A stretch of 64,000 bases of DNA. Origin: Paraspadella gotoi. Lineage: Eukaryota; Chaetognatha. Location of the stretch: contig CM119266.1 in assembly GCA_051294375.1 (NCBI GenBank), positions 22,978,338 through 23,042,337 of the forward strand. Direction: 5' to 3'. Every line of letters starts with the position of its first letter. Position 1 is the first letter of the stretch. The position numbers and the translations under genes are program-made. Under the pieces are notes generated by a model, which was not told the DNA's origin, did no database searches, and worked only from the letters and a program-made list of their open reading frames with translations. Of the stretch, positions 11,167-23,365 are shown piece after piece.

Positions 11167-11517
11167 CGACGACGACGACGACGTCCCTCGGGGCTGTGGG
11201 TGAAGGACCCGACGAAGCACAAAAACTTCCCCTTCGAGTTCGAACCTCCAAGTTTGAAAAATGAAGGAGGGACGAAGGCGAAGAGAAGGAGGGAAGACAA
11301 TGGACAGGTTCTGGGTGGTCCCGTCCCGTCCCGTCAAGATTCCAGACGAGACTCGATAGAGGGTCTGTCCGTCCGTCCGGTCTGGTCTCTACGAAAGTCG
11401 AAATCGTTGGTCCGTACGTCACTCGGACGATTCAGTTTTTCTACTGATGACGCAGGAATTGTAAAAATGAATGAATTTGTTACAACCAATTTAAAAAATG
11501 ATCCACTCATTTTATAA
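11167..11517 (+). CDS. Coding-like open frame, basic and disordered
   Basis: A frame of 117 codons runs from just after a TGA at 11164-11166 to a stop at 11515-11517. After six Arg codons from a CGA repeat, the rest is well mixed (for example KHKNFPFEFEPPSLKNEGG and STDDAGIVKMNEFVTTNLK). It has no ATG near the start and no strong acceptor, so it would need an upstream exon. A minus-strand frame (11138-11422) is open over the same stretch. In blocks B and C the frame is broken by indels. No domain recognised. Confidence 0.17.
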   Translation, partial: RRRRRRPSGLWVKDPTKHKNFPFEFEPPSLKNEGGTKAKRRREDNGQVLGGPVPSRQDSRRDSIEGLSVRPVWSLRKSKSLVRTSLGRFSFSTDDAGIVKMNEFVTTNLKNDPLIL

Positions 11518-11600
11518 ATAATCTACCTTGCAACTGACTTTATGTCGGACAATGTATTTTTTCTGATTGGTAACATCTAATTATGCCCGACACTTAAATT

Positions 11601-11752
<152 letters not shown>

Positions 11753-12245
11753 TAAAATCGTCCTCTCAAGGAGCAACCGGTCTTTACTTTTTTTCTTTCG
11801 GCAGCAGAACCCGAAGCGGGTGGCAACTTTAATTAAAAGGTCATTAGACGAGATGAATTTGACGAAATAAAGACGCCTAATCTAAGATAATGTGACAACC
11901 AAATTAACATTTCTTTAATCATTCTAGTATCCTATAAGTTGCAATACTCGTTATCGAGTTCCAATTACCTGTTATTTAGCTTTAAAAAAATAAAGACCCA
12001 AATAAAGTGATTTTTATGAATGAATCATACCGATGCTTTATATCAATTAAATACAAACACGTTCATCGCTTAGACTCGGACGAACATACTCAACGTGAGA
12101 CAATCGAGTAGTGAAAAGAGTATTTTCAGTACAAATACTTCAAGCCCCATATGAAATATCCCTCTACGACATCTTCGGGTCTTGGTGACACGCCGTGTGA
12201 GGCCGGCGACTTCAGAACATTCACATCCCTACTCCTTATTGATTC

Positions 12246-12251
12246 TTTATT
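12246..12251 (-). other. Polyadenylation signal AATAAA of the tetraspanin gene
   Basis: AATAAA on the minus strand, 33 bases after the TAA stop that ends at 12285. It gives a short 3' untranslated region. It is conserved in the B and C copies. Confidence 0.65.
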
Positions 12252-12284
12252 ATGGACCACTTCCTCCTCCTTCTCCTCCCCCTC

Positions 12285-13668
12285 TTAGTGATCCGCCTGA
12301 TCCACCATCACGTAAAGTCCAGTGAAGACGAAGAGAACGAAGGAGACGGCCGTCCAGATGAATCCGGCGTCGCGCCCGTGACTCCGGTTCATCTCTAGCA
12401 TCTCGTCGAAGCAGCCCGGAACCTCGAATGGGCACCCGCCCAGCCAGACGGCGTCGGACCGCTTGGGGTCGGCGGCGTCGAAGGCGCAGCACCCGAGGCG
12501 CCGCTCCACCTCGCGCTGGGCGGAGGGGGATTTGCGGAGCCAGGAGGCGTGGAATTGGTCGCGGACTGCGCCGTCGTCTGTAGGGGGGGCGGGGCGGGTA
12601 AAAGAATATGGGGAAATTGAGTAGAAAGTTGAGAGAATAGAGGCGATAATGAGTGAGAATATGTTATAATTATACAAATTACGGATTAACTATTACATAA
12701 TTCATTGCCTTCCAAGGAAGGAACTTCAATTTTTTGCCCGAGTTTAAATTTTGGCAAATAATAGAAGATAGAATCGGAAAGAAAAAACGTAGATAAGTTA
12801 TAAGACAGTATGCATTTTAGTAAGCGGTTTTTTATTTAGTTTCATTGTTAACTTCTTTATTATCAAACCCCAATACTCATTCCCACCCCCCCTCTCTCAC
12901 CGCCGACAAAATCGACGCCCCATCTCCCGGTGAAAGACAACGCGGCGAGGGCGACGCTGCCGCACAAACAAAGGAGCATCAACCCGTAGTAGAACCTCAT
13001 GCAGAATGCGGTCTTTGATGCGGCGCCGCAGCACCCGATGAACCCGATGATCATGAGCACCGCTCCGCCCGCCATGAACACGACCGGCTGATTTAGATTT
13101 AATTATAATTATACGTACACATTGTGCCGACTTAATTGACGGATACTTTTCGATTTAAAAGTTTGACGTGATAGTCATCCTAGTCGTTATCGTCATTTCT
13201 TTTGTCATTTTGTCATCATTTAGTATTCGCGGCAATTTGAGTTCCTGGTTATTTTTAGTTCTCACCCACTCTATTATTTTTTGCACTAGATCGCTGTCAG
13301 AAAGAAAACCTAAGGGATATAGCAAACTCTTTACAAACTTTTTAAACAGGCACGAGATAAACCCCGTAAAAAATGATAAATTTCAAGAAATTTTTCTCAG
13401 AGGCCTTTCCAAATCATTTCCTGTCACGCCTACCTCAATGCAACCGCAAACTCAGCCGCCCCGAAACCCCGACCTGCTGCTCGATCCGGAGGTTGGCGTC
13501 GGTCATATCGAAGACGCCTCCGCCGATGTCGTCGACGACGCCGTTGAGACGATGGAGGTAGACGGGGTTGCGGTAGTTGGCGATGCCGAGGGCGACGAGT
13601 CCGAGCCCGCCCACCCACACGATGCCCGTCAGGGCGAAGGCGATCGTCTCTCGATTGTTGTACATCAT
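12285..13668 (-). CDS. Tetraspanin, three coding exons, 224 residues
   Basis: Tetraspanins are four-pass membrane proteins that organise receptors and adhesion proteins in plasma or endosomal membranes. Exons on the minus strand are 13668-13474, 13087-12901 and 12577-12285; they join in phase (phase 0, then phase 1, where G+AC makes Asp128) into 675 bp. Splice sites: CAG/GTCGGG and AATCAG; GGCG/GTGAGA and CCCTACAG. Membrane segments lie at about 9-31, 66-84, 97-117 and 199-219. The family hallmark after helix 2, GFIGCCGA, is at 80-87; its cysteines are likely acylated. The large loop (about 118-198) is short, with four cysteines (157, 158, 176, 183) and an N-glycosylation site at Asn191. The usual CCG motif reads CCA (157-159). 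The ATG follows CGAAG; a second ATG follows at once. I cannot assign the subfamily. The first donor is weak, so that exon end is the least certain. Confidence 0.85.
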
Positions 13669-14054
13669 CTTCGAATTGTCTTTGGTTATATTTTGTTTTT
13701 TTGTTTATAGTTTTTATTATCGTTTAAGTTAAGAGTTATTTTTTTTCTAACGCTTTGTTTAACACGAATCCACGGTTAAGCGGGGCTTTCATTTTGTTCT
13801 TTGTTGATGTTTCGTCGTTGTTTTCATTCCAAAAGCTTTAGTTCATTTACGTATACTGACATCCAATAAAAAAAAGAGCAGCCGCTTTTTGATTTTGACA
13901 TCCGATGAAGAAGAAGAAGGAGATCAACTTTTCGACTGTTTTTGGTCGAGTGAGGTCGACCGCGGTTCACTGGTTTCGCCGATGAATTGAGAATCGATCG
14001 TTCGGTTTGATGAGTCGATTGGCGAAGAGGTCGTTTGGCCGATGGGTCGACTCA

Positions 14055-14200
14055 CCGGGTCCGTGACCGTGAACTCTCGAAATTCTCTCCCGGGCCAGAT
14101 GTTTGCGCCGTTGCCGAACGCTTCTTGCCGAGTTCGAGGATCAAAACAACAACGACGACGGCAGCAGCAATCGACTGTGTTTAAACACTGCGTTAACTGA
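14055..14200 (-). other. Possible 5' untranslated exon of the tetraspanin gene
   Basis: On the minus strand a strong donor (ACCCG/GTGAGTCG) has its GT at 14055-14054, about 390 bases upstream of the tetraspanin ATG. A plausible acceptor (ATTGGATGTCAG) lies near 13860. The sequence above the donor is CpG-rich with no long frame, as expected for an untranslated first exon. The leader between 13860 and 13669 would hold several short upstream ATG frames. Blocks B and C lose one G at this donor. Inferred from splice motifs only. Confidence 0.28.
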
Positions 14201-14220
14201 GAAAAAATCGCGATAAATAG
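14195..14220 (-). promoter_or_regulatory. Weak core promoter candidate
   Basis: Minus strand: a TATTTAT box (within 14211-14220) lies about 20 bases before TCAGTT (14195-14200), which matches the arthropod initiator TCAGT. The spacing is shorter than the usual 25-30, so this is only suggestive. Confidence 0.18.
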
Positions 14221-15910
<1,690 letters not shown>

Positions 15911-15973
<63 letters not shown>

Positions 15974-15975
15974 TT
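15911..15975. repeat. (GA)n microsatellite
   Basis: Interrupted GA run. Confidence 0.9.
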
Positions 15976-16230
15976 GGAATGGGGGGAGTGGCTCCTCGTT
16001 GGACGCGTTTGACAGGCGTCAGAGACTCGGATCAGACATTTGACATTCGTAGGACGAAGGAGGAGGAAGAGGAGGAGGAGGAGAAAAGGGAGGAGAAGAG
16101 GGAGGGGAAACGGAAGGAGGTGGAGGTGGGAGGAGGAGAGGGATTAGACGAGCGACGAACGACGGTCCCGACAACGTTGACCGTCTCGCGACCCCTTCGA
16201 GTAACAAGGGACGAGTCAATGATTCAGACG

Positions 16231-16310
16231 TCACGTGATCAGTCTTCCGGTATCGTAGGACGATCACGTGGTCGTCACGTGACCCAAGAGCGGCACCATC
16301 GATCACGTGA
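16231..16310. promoter_or_regulatory. Cluster of four CACGTG E-boxes, one an exact CLEAR palindrome
   Basis: CACGTG occurs at 16232-16237, 16265-16270, 16276-16281 and 16304-16309, four times in 78 bases. Three sites extend to TCACGTGA, and the third is the full palindrome GTCACGTGAC (16274-16283). TCACGTGA is the known binding site of the MITF/TFE bHLH-zip factors that control lysosomal genes (CLEAR element); CACGTG is also bound by Myc/Max, USF and clock factors. The surrounding 16.0-16.5 kb is CpG-rich and could be a promoter or enhancer. It lies 2.6 kb upstream of the tetraspanin ATG. Which gene it serves is unknown. In B and C the two middle boxes keep CACGTG but have altered flanks. Confidence 0.5.
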
Positions 16311-16822
16311 TTCGAGTTTCCGTCTCGAAACTCCCGACGTTTCGTCAACAATGGAATCTTGAAGCGACGTTGACGACGACGAAGACGACAAAGGCTTACG
16401 AAGAAGGAGAGCCACTCCATACGGCTAGTTCGGGGAACGTCGGCTTGTCTGACCGACGAGCCGACGTCGGGGCCGACAGAAGAAGAGGCGACTCTGGATC
16501 TCGTTGAAGAAACTTGAAATTTGTCCGTCGTGACGAAACTACGAAACGAGGCTTCCAGTTTCGTGAAAATTTGTGGTATTTAAAAAAAAAAAAAAATCTG
16601 TGAAATTTAAAAAAAAAAATAGTTTGTTTAGAGATTTCTAGGTGAATCGATGAGAGAGATTAAGTTAGGGAGTTAGTTACGTGCATAGAATTTTCAATAA
16701 TATTTAACAAATTCATTGTGACAACTAACGACCGAGGTTTCCTTGGCTGCAGATTTATACAGGAAGGCTTCCGTATCAGGACAATTGAGGAAACTTCTGC
16801 AATGACCGAGAAGAAAAACGGA

Positions 16823-16945
<123 letters not shown>

Positions 16946-17569
16946 TTGCAAAGTGTCAAGGTGTCAGTGAAGGGAGGCGAGAGTGCGAGGGACGACTTGG
17001 CCGTCGTCAAGCGTCGATCGTCCACCGAATCAGTTCGTCGAGAGAAAGTTTGACGAAAAAGTCGACGCCAATTTTTTTTGTCCTCTTCGATCCGGGATTT
17101 ATTTTTTGTCTTCTCGTGTTTCTAAAATCGATTAAAATTTTTATTAATTAAAAATGTAAACAAAAAGCAAATACGCAAAATCAATTTATACTAAAAATGA
17201 ATATAATTTATAAATTAAACTAAAGAAGAAGAAAATTAAAAGTTTTGCACTGCACTTCGACTCTTTACAATTTTTGAGACGGAAAAACGCAACAGAGATT
17301 CAGAACTTCTTTCTCGCCGTAATGTTTAATGTAAACATTTACATCAATGAGCTGCTTTTCGACTGAATTAACATTAGCTACTTGGTTCACATTTCTTAAA
17401 AATTCTTCTAAGTAGGAAACTCAACTTGGATATCTCGAAAACAACACCGAAAAAAATATCTTCTTCTACTAAATGTGTTCGATCGATTTCGTAATTTTCA
17501 CAAGTGAATTTAAATATTTAAACTCAGATTTCATAACAATGCAGCTTGAAAGCCTCAAAAGTGTTTCGT

Positions 17570-17711
17570 CTATTTTTCAATAACCCGTCGCATTTCCCGC
17601 CAGAAGGAAAAAAAATGATTTACGCCGATAGGAGTCGCTTCCATCGGTGACGTCATCACCGTTTCATCGTCGATGGAAACAAATTCTTTTGTCCTCTTCT
17701 CGGCTGGAAAC

Positions 17712-17751
<40 letters not shown>

Positions 17752-17911
17752 TTTTTTTCGCAGAACAGGACGATTCCATTAAACCGCTTGAAAAGGGGGA
17801 GAATAACCATTGTTTGGAAAAGGGGTGAGAGAGAGATAAGATAAAGAGGTAAGCGCTTCGAGCTGGTGAAGACCTACTGCGCAAAGAAGAAGCGACAAGC
17901 GAAGATGACAT
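17570..17911 (-). CDS. Coding-like minus-strand frame ending in a mixed C-terminus
   Basis: The frame has 113 codons from an ATG at 17911 to a TAG at 17570. A (CT)n tract in its middle translates as Ser-Leu repeats, so the whole frame is unlikely to be one exon. The 3' part after the tract (about 17714 down) has a composition typical of protein: EKRTKEFVSIDDETVMTSPM, then NHFFSFWREMRRVIEK and stop. The tract would serve as the polypyrimidine run of an acceptor at TTTCCAG, making this a last exon of about 47 residues. It contains TGACGTCA (17648-17655), also a CRE-like site. The frame is broken by indels in B and C. No family recognised. Confidence 0.25.
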
Positions 17912-19539
17912 AAGCTTATGATTTGTATGTAGGTCTTTTGATTTTTAGATAAGTGACCAAACGAATTATATAGACCTTAGTAATTGTCGGTTCATTGTCA
18001 TTTTCGCGATAAGATGGTTAAATAAAATCCAAATAGTATTTTTATCAATGCCCGAATTTGTCATAAAGTTCACATGATCTCCTGTCAAACTTGTCGCAGT
18101 TCGTCGGGTCAACTTTTGGAATTAGTGAACCGAAAGTGAAATTCTTTTTCCCTCCATTGATTTCGTTACCGTTTTGTTGGCGTTCGAAGCTCAAACATTC
18201 TTCCTTTTTCTTTTTTAAATTATTCTTTTTTCTTTTCTCCTTCTTTCTCTTCTTCTTTTCTTTCTTCTTCTTATTTCTTCTTCATCAAGATGCATCCGCT
18301 TTTTATGAAGCCTCAGGGTCCCGTATCGCGTTTAAGTGGTGCCATGGGCCTCTCAGCGAGGCTCACCTCTTTTTTTTTCTTTCTTTTTTCCCTTTTTTTT
18401 TCTGCAATTTTTTTTCAACTTCCTTCTCGTCTTGTTTAAAAATTTAAAACTCGTTCTCGCTGCGGAAATTGAGTGGAAAAGTAATGAATCTTCTTTTTCC
18501 TTTTACGAGTTTTGAGTCGAATTGAAGGATGGACGGATGGACGCCTCTTCAAAAATTTGTCAATTCTAAATATATTTTGAAGAAAAATTATTTTTTTAAT
18601 CTCGAGCTTAAAAGGAAAAAAAAAATATAATAAACAAATAAGACATTCGATGTTGAGATATATTTAATTCCGTGATTTACAACATAATAAATATTTTCGT
18701 CTTCAAGTCGGATTAAGTTTTCTTTCCCGCTTATTTTTTATTTCCCCTTTCCAACATCCCCCTTTAGCCCAAGCGCTGCCCCTCCGAAAAAGGTCCGGAG
18801 AGTAACCGGCCCAAGAATGTGCCTAATCAGGGCTCAATAGGATCGCGGACCATTAACACCCAATCTGACGTGGGGCCCAACATTTGTTATACCATCGCCT
18901 GAAAGGAAGGAGGAGTGAAAGAGAAGGGAAGGGTACGTGGTCGAGGGGGGGAGAAGGGGGGGGGAGCAGGAGGTTCACGTTGCAGACAAAGAAGAGAATT
19001 CGGAGGGAAGGAAATTTCGGGCGAGAGAAGAAATTTATATATATATGTACTTTATTTCATTTTAATTTCTATTTAGTAGTCAGGAGATGACAAACATGTT
19101 TTGAATAATATATATACTTTCATACTATCAGCTTTAATCTGTCTCGTTTCGCTTTTTATTTTTTCTTTCCCTCAATCTATTTTATTTTCCTTCCTTCCTT
19201 CCTTTCCTCTTTCTCCTTTCTTTTTTTTTTTTTTCTCTTCTACCTCCCTCGCGCCTCTCTTTCCATTTCCTCCTCCGGTCGCAATTTCACAATGGTGGTC
19301 GAAAGAAAAGGGAAAGGCTTCGGTCTTCCTCCCCCCCCATCGGGTTGGGGGACGGGGGGGGGAGAGATCTTGTGGGTTGTTAGATCGAACCGAGTTAAGG
19401 GGGAATCGTCGAAAGTGGGAAGGGGGCTGAGGAACGTCGCGGAGAAGTCGGCGGCTGCGGAAGCCGGATGCGAGCGCGGCTCTCGCGTGGCAATATCAAA
19501 TTGCAATCCCCACTTTGATTAATGATTTTTTGCGGTTCC

Positions 19540-19610
<71 letters not shown>

Positions 19611-20277
19611 AGAGAAAGGAGGCCTGAAAATAAAAAGAATAGGAAAAGAGAGGGGGAGAAGACAGGCTCTCTCTTTCACTCTCTTTCTCCCTCTCCAACA
19701 TTATTTTCTTTTCTTTTCCTTTAATGGTTCATGGAGGTTTATGTCGGCTTCCTTCTTCCGGTAGATGGAGTTACTTTCGTCTTCAGGGAAATCCGAATAA
19801 CGGATGATGAAGACGATGAAGAGGAAGGAAGTTGTAACTTAAAAACAAACTTCTCAGCGACATTTTTCACGATACGAAAAAGATTAAGTTTCCGGGATTT
19901 GATTCTCTTTACTTCTTTTTATAATATTCTTTTCATTAGTATTGGAAAAGAGAAGCGAGCGCGAAAATCTCGTTCGTTCGTTTCGGCTCCGTTAGTCCCC
20001 ATCATCTCGATTTCCCAGAAATGATTTCATTTCTTGGATAAAAAAAAATTTCGGGGCATTAACCAAGTTTTAAATATAAAGAAAAGAATCCTAGATTTGT
20101 TCGTGTAAATGTCTTATTCTAAGTTTGTTCGTGTGTGTTCTCTTGTGTGTGTACGTGTCGTTGTGGGGCTAAAGTGTTTTGCACTAGTGTTTGGGATTAT
20201 TCCTGAAATTCTGTAATTTTTATTCCCGAGTTACGGAGTATCATTAAATTGTATTTAATTCTTCTTTTTTTTTTCAG
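17912..20277. other. No secure gene; CTT-rich tract, GC patch and GA repeat
   Basis: 18180-18300 and 19190-19250 are long pyrimidine tracts. 18760-18900 is a distinct GC-rich island well preserved in B and C; on the minus strand an acceptor (CTTCCTTTCAG) precedes a 14-codon frame ending at a TAA near 18855, too short to call. 19542-19617 is (GA)n. 20090-20240 has TGTG-rich sequence. Confidence 0.45.
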
Positions 20278-20385
20278 AAACGTTTAATATCCTCAAGACC
20301 AGAATATTTTGAAAGAGCTCTCAGCACGCGGCCTCCTCATACACCTAAAGAAAACCTCAACAACAACAACGACAACAACAAGTGA
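20278..20385 (+). CDS. Possible last coding exon, 35 residues
   Basis: A textbook acceptor (poly-T then TTTTCAG, AG at 20276-20277) is followed directly by an open frame that reads KRLISSRPEYFERALSTRPP, then HTPKENLN, a short Asn/Asp run and a TGA at 20383-20385. The other two frames stop within 11 codons. The charged, mixed sequence followed by a low-complexity Asn end looks like a protein C-terminus rather than chance. I could not find the preceding exon: none of the donors upstream on the plus strand matched in phase. The frame is disrupted by small indels in blocks B and C. Family unknown. Confidence 0.35.
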   Translation, partial: KRLISSRPEYFERALSTRPPHTPKENLNNNNDNNK

Positions 20386-21173
20386 AAGAAAAATCCCGCC
20401 TCGCCCTCATAACGCGTCTCGAGTCTCGTGTTTTCTTCGTGTTTTGTTTACTCTGTTTCTCGCTCCGAATCCCCTTTTGTTTTTCCCTCCTTTCGCACGG
20501 ACCGGCACTTTCACCGCCACCGCCGCCCTCGCCGCCGACGCCGCCGACGCCGCCGATGCCCAAAACAAAAACAAAAACAGTTTTCGCTTTCGAGGTTCGA
20601 TGTTCCGTCGCTAAAAGACGCCGACGTCGATTCTTTGAGGACGACAACGACGACGACTGTGACGACGAAGTCGAAGATAACAACGACGACGACGAAGACG
20701 ACGACCACGAAGGCGACGTTGACGTGGAGAACAACCCCATCACTCCAGCAATCCCTCTTTGCCCGTCCATCCTACTTTCCACTTATTTTTCGTTTGTCAT
20801 GAAATTGACTAATTCGGCTTTTCAAAGTTCCACATTCCTTCCTAAGGTTTGATCCGATGAGTCACGTCGTGAAATTAAAGATGGTCAATACTGACATTTT
20901 CATCCTGCATCAAAATGGAATCTTCTTTCGAATCCGATCTTCATTCGGCGAATCTCTTCTCTGTTTCCGACCGAACGAATTCGTAAACAACGAAAACCGA
21001 GGCAGGAGAGGAGGAGGCGCGAAAGCGGAGCGGGGGACGTGGGCGAACGTTTCCCCGCCGCCTGCGAAGGTCGTCTTCGCCCCCCGCGAATCCCGAAGCG
21101 TCTCGCAAAAGGCTCCATCCCTCGCTTTCTTTTTTCTGATTTGTGGATCCATCACGAATTTTGAAGGATTCGT

Positions 21174-21221
21174 GAAGACTGTTCGCTTCACTTCCGCGAA
21201 GACTGTTCGCTTCACTTCCGT
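21174..21221. repeat. Two tandem copies of a 24-bp unit
   Basis: The unit starting GAAGACTGTTCGCTTCAC is repeated with one difference at its last base. It is present in all three blocks, so it predates the duplication. Confidence 0.85.
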
Positions 21222-21330
21222 CGTCTCTGAACGAAGATCTCACCTTTACGACGATGATGTATTCGTTTGGGTTTTACCTTCTTTAACCGCGAAATTGACT
21301 CCATCCCTCTCTGTCTCTCTCTCTCTCTAG

Positions 21331-21727
21331 AAAACCTCCTTCCCCGCCGACTCACCTGCCTTACCTCCCTCACCCCACACGGCTCGCACCCCCCCTCCCC
21401 GACGGCCCGCCCCACCGCCGCCCGAAGCGGCCGGCCGGTTTTTCATTTGCCAAATCTTTTCTTCCAAAACCCTTGGGCTCCTTTCTTCGGCGCCTCGAAT
21501 TCCCCGAAGACGCGAGAGACGCGGCGCCACCGCCGCTTCCGGTCCAAAAGGACGCCGCCGCCGACGCTACGCCGAAAAAAGCGGCGTCCTCGTCGCCGCC
21601 AGAGTCTCCGCCCACAACAACGCCGGCGACTTTGGCGAGAATTCGGCGCCGGAAGAGGGGAGATGAGATGGAAGAAGAGAGGGGTGGAGAGAAGAGGGTT
21701 GGGAGGGGTGTGGAGGGAGGGATGAAG
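21331..21727 (+). CDS. Possible GC-rich coding exon, Pro/Ala-rich disordered
   Basis: A CT-repeat acceptor (TCTCTCTAG, ending 21330) and a consensus donor (ATGAAG/GTAAGG, exon end 21727) bracket 397 bases with one frame open throughout (132 codons). The product would be proline- and alanine-rich, basic at the N side, with a central stretch such as FLRRLEFPEDARDAAPPPLP and a Glu-rich end. GC-rich DNA lowers stop frequency, so openness alone is weak evidence, and other frames here are also partly open. The B and C copies carry frameshifts. It would be a disordered segment of an unknown protein. Confidence 0.25.
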
Positions 21728-21734
21728 GTAAGGA

Positions 21735-21895
21735 TGTGATCTGGGATGTGGAGAGGGGTGTGGAGAAGAATGTAGATAGGAATGTGGATGGGGATGTGGA
21801 TAGGGATATGGAGAAGAATGTGGATAGAGATGTGGATAGGGATGTGGAGAAAAATGTGGATAGGGATGTGAAGAAGAATGTGGATAGGGATGTAG
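21735..21895. repeat. 12-bp minisatellite (GATGTGGATAGG-like)
   Basis: Variants of GATGTGGATAGG and AATGTGGAGAAG repeat about 13 times. The same array is at about 23735-23880 (B) and 40760-40905 (C) as its complement. It translates as His-Ile-Pro repeats on the minus strand, which is not a gene. Confidence 0.85.
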
Positions 21896-21965
21896 AGGGA
21901 GGAAGAGAGGGAGAGTGGAGAAGGGGAAATAGAGGGAAGAAGAGAGAGATGTGCTCGAGGATGTG

Positions 21966-21975
21966 NNNNNNNNNN
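21966..21975. other. Ten-N gap
   Basis: Ten Ns inside block A. The matching place in B and C is filled. Confidence 0.95.
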
Positions 21976-22216
21976 TGGATATGGATGAAGAGAGGGAGGT
22001 GATGAGGGATGAAGAGAAGGTTGACCGAACAAACAGTTTGGCGAAACGGAGAAGTGGATGATGATATGAAGTGAAAGTCGGTTGAGATGAGGGTTAGTGA
22101 AGAAAAGAAGCGGACTGGCACTAACAAGAAAATTTGAAAGCTTAATTAAAATAATCTTATAATCTAACCTTCTATAAAAAATATCGTCAATTTTCTTTTA
22201 TTATCTTTTTTCTCTC

Positions 22217-22752
22217 NNNNNNNNNNNNNNNNNNNNNNNNNNNNNNNNNNNNNNNNNNNNNNNNNNNNNNNNNNNNNNNNNNNNNNNNNNNNNNNNNNNN
22301 NNNNNNNNNNNNNNNNNNNNNNNNNNNNNNNNNNNNNNNNNNNNNNNNNNNNNNNNNNNNNNNNNNNNNNNNNNNNNNNNNNNNNNNNNNNNNNNNNNNN
22401 NNNNNNNNNNNNNNNNNNNNNNNNNNNNNNNNNNNNNNNNNNNNNNNNNNNNNNNNNNNNNNNNNNNNNNNNNNNNNNNNNNNNNNNNNNNNNNNNNNNN
22501 NNNNNNNNNNNNNNNNNNNNNNNNNNNNNNNNNNNNNNNNNNNNNNNNNNNNNNNNNNNNNNNNNNNNNNNNNNNNNNNNNNNNNNNNNNNNNNNNNNNN
22601 NNNNNNNNNNNNNNNNNNNNNNNNNNNNNNNNNNNNNNNNNNNNNNNNNNNNNNNNNNNNNNNNNNNNNNNNNNNNNNNNNNNNNNNNNNNNNNNNNNNN
22701 NNNNNNNNNNNNNNNNNNNNNNNNNNNNNNNNNNNNNNNNNNNNNNNNNNNN
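22217..22752. other. Assembly gap, 536 Ns
   Basis: The flanks align to about 23150 and 23425 in block B, so the true content is about 270 bp of A/G-rich sequence, half the stated gap. Confidence 0.9.
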
Positions 22753-22806
22753 ACTTTCTACGCCTGAAAGTCTTTCCCAATTCCAACTTTTTAATCACGA
22801 TTTTTC

Positions 22807-22840
<34 letters not shown>

Positions 22841-22911
22841 NNNNNNNNNNNNNNNNNNNNNNNNNGCCAACGTCGCTTTCCTCTTTAAAAGGAGAGAGAG
22901 AGAGAGAGAGA

Positions 22912-22961
<50 letters not shown>

Positions 22962-23045
22962 AGGTCTCCGTTTTCGTCTTTTTTTGACTAGTTGGAAGAC
23001 GAGTAGGAGAGAGAAGAAATAGAGAGAGGAGAGAGAGAGAGAGAG

Positions 23046-23090
<45 letters not shown>

Positions 23091-23143
23091 AAAATCGTGA
23101 TTACAAAAGTTGGAATTGGAAAGACTTTCAGGCGTAGAAAGTC
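22753..23143. repeat. Short palindrome around a 25-N gap
   Basis: 22753-22808 (starting ACTTTCTACGCCTGAAAG) reappears as its reverse complement at about 23087-23143. The 25 Ns at 22841-22865 lie between the arms, and this is the point where block A turns into inverted block B. Confidence 0.9.
22841..22865. other. Assembly gap, 25 Ns, at the A/B turn
   Basis: Fixed-length gap at the axis of the inverted duplication. Confidence 0.95.
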
Positions 23144-23194
23144 TCGATTTATTAACCCAGGAATAGAAAAAATCTAAAAGAAAACTTGAATGAA

Positions 23195-23365
23195 AAAATA
23201 AAAGAATAAAAAGAATAAATACAAAAAAGAAGAAAAAGAGAAAAAAAAGAAAAACCGAAAGAAAGAAAGAAAGAAAGAACAAAAGGAAAGAAGGAAAAGA
23301 AAAGAAAGAAAGAAAGAAAGAAAAAAGAAAGAAAAAAAGAAAGAAAAAGAAAGATTAATACATAT
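23195..23365. repeat. (GAAA)n/A-G-rich tract
   Basis: AAAG/GAAA-type repeats. It fills what is the N gap 22217-22752 in block A and recurs at about 40200-40392 in block C. Confidence 0.85.

Noticed and set aside
13168-13710. 180-codon plus frame opposite tetraspanin exon 1
   Set aside because: It is an antisense shadow: the minus-strand frame carries the tetraspanin helix and joins in phase with exon 2.
17648-17655. TGACGTCA as a CRE site (also at 37725-37732)
   Set aside because: A single eight-base site inside a candidate exon or repeat-rich DNA is not enough evidence of regulation.
20357-20852. Three overlapping long frames at 20.36-20.85 kb
   Set aside because: GTC/GAC-type repeats (poly-Ala, poly-Arg, poly-Thr, poly-Val) keep all frames open; no frame is preferred.
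22187-22870. 227-codon minus frame
   Set aside because: Nearly all of it is Ns from the gap.
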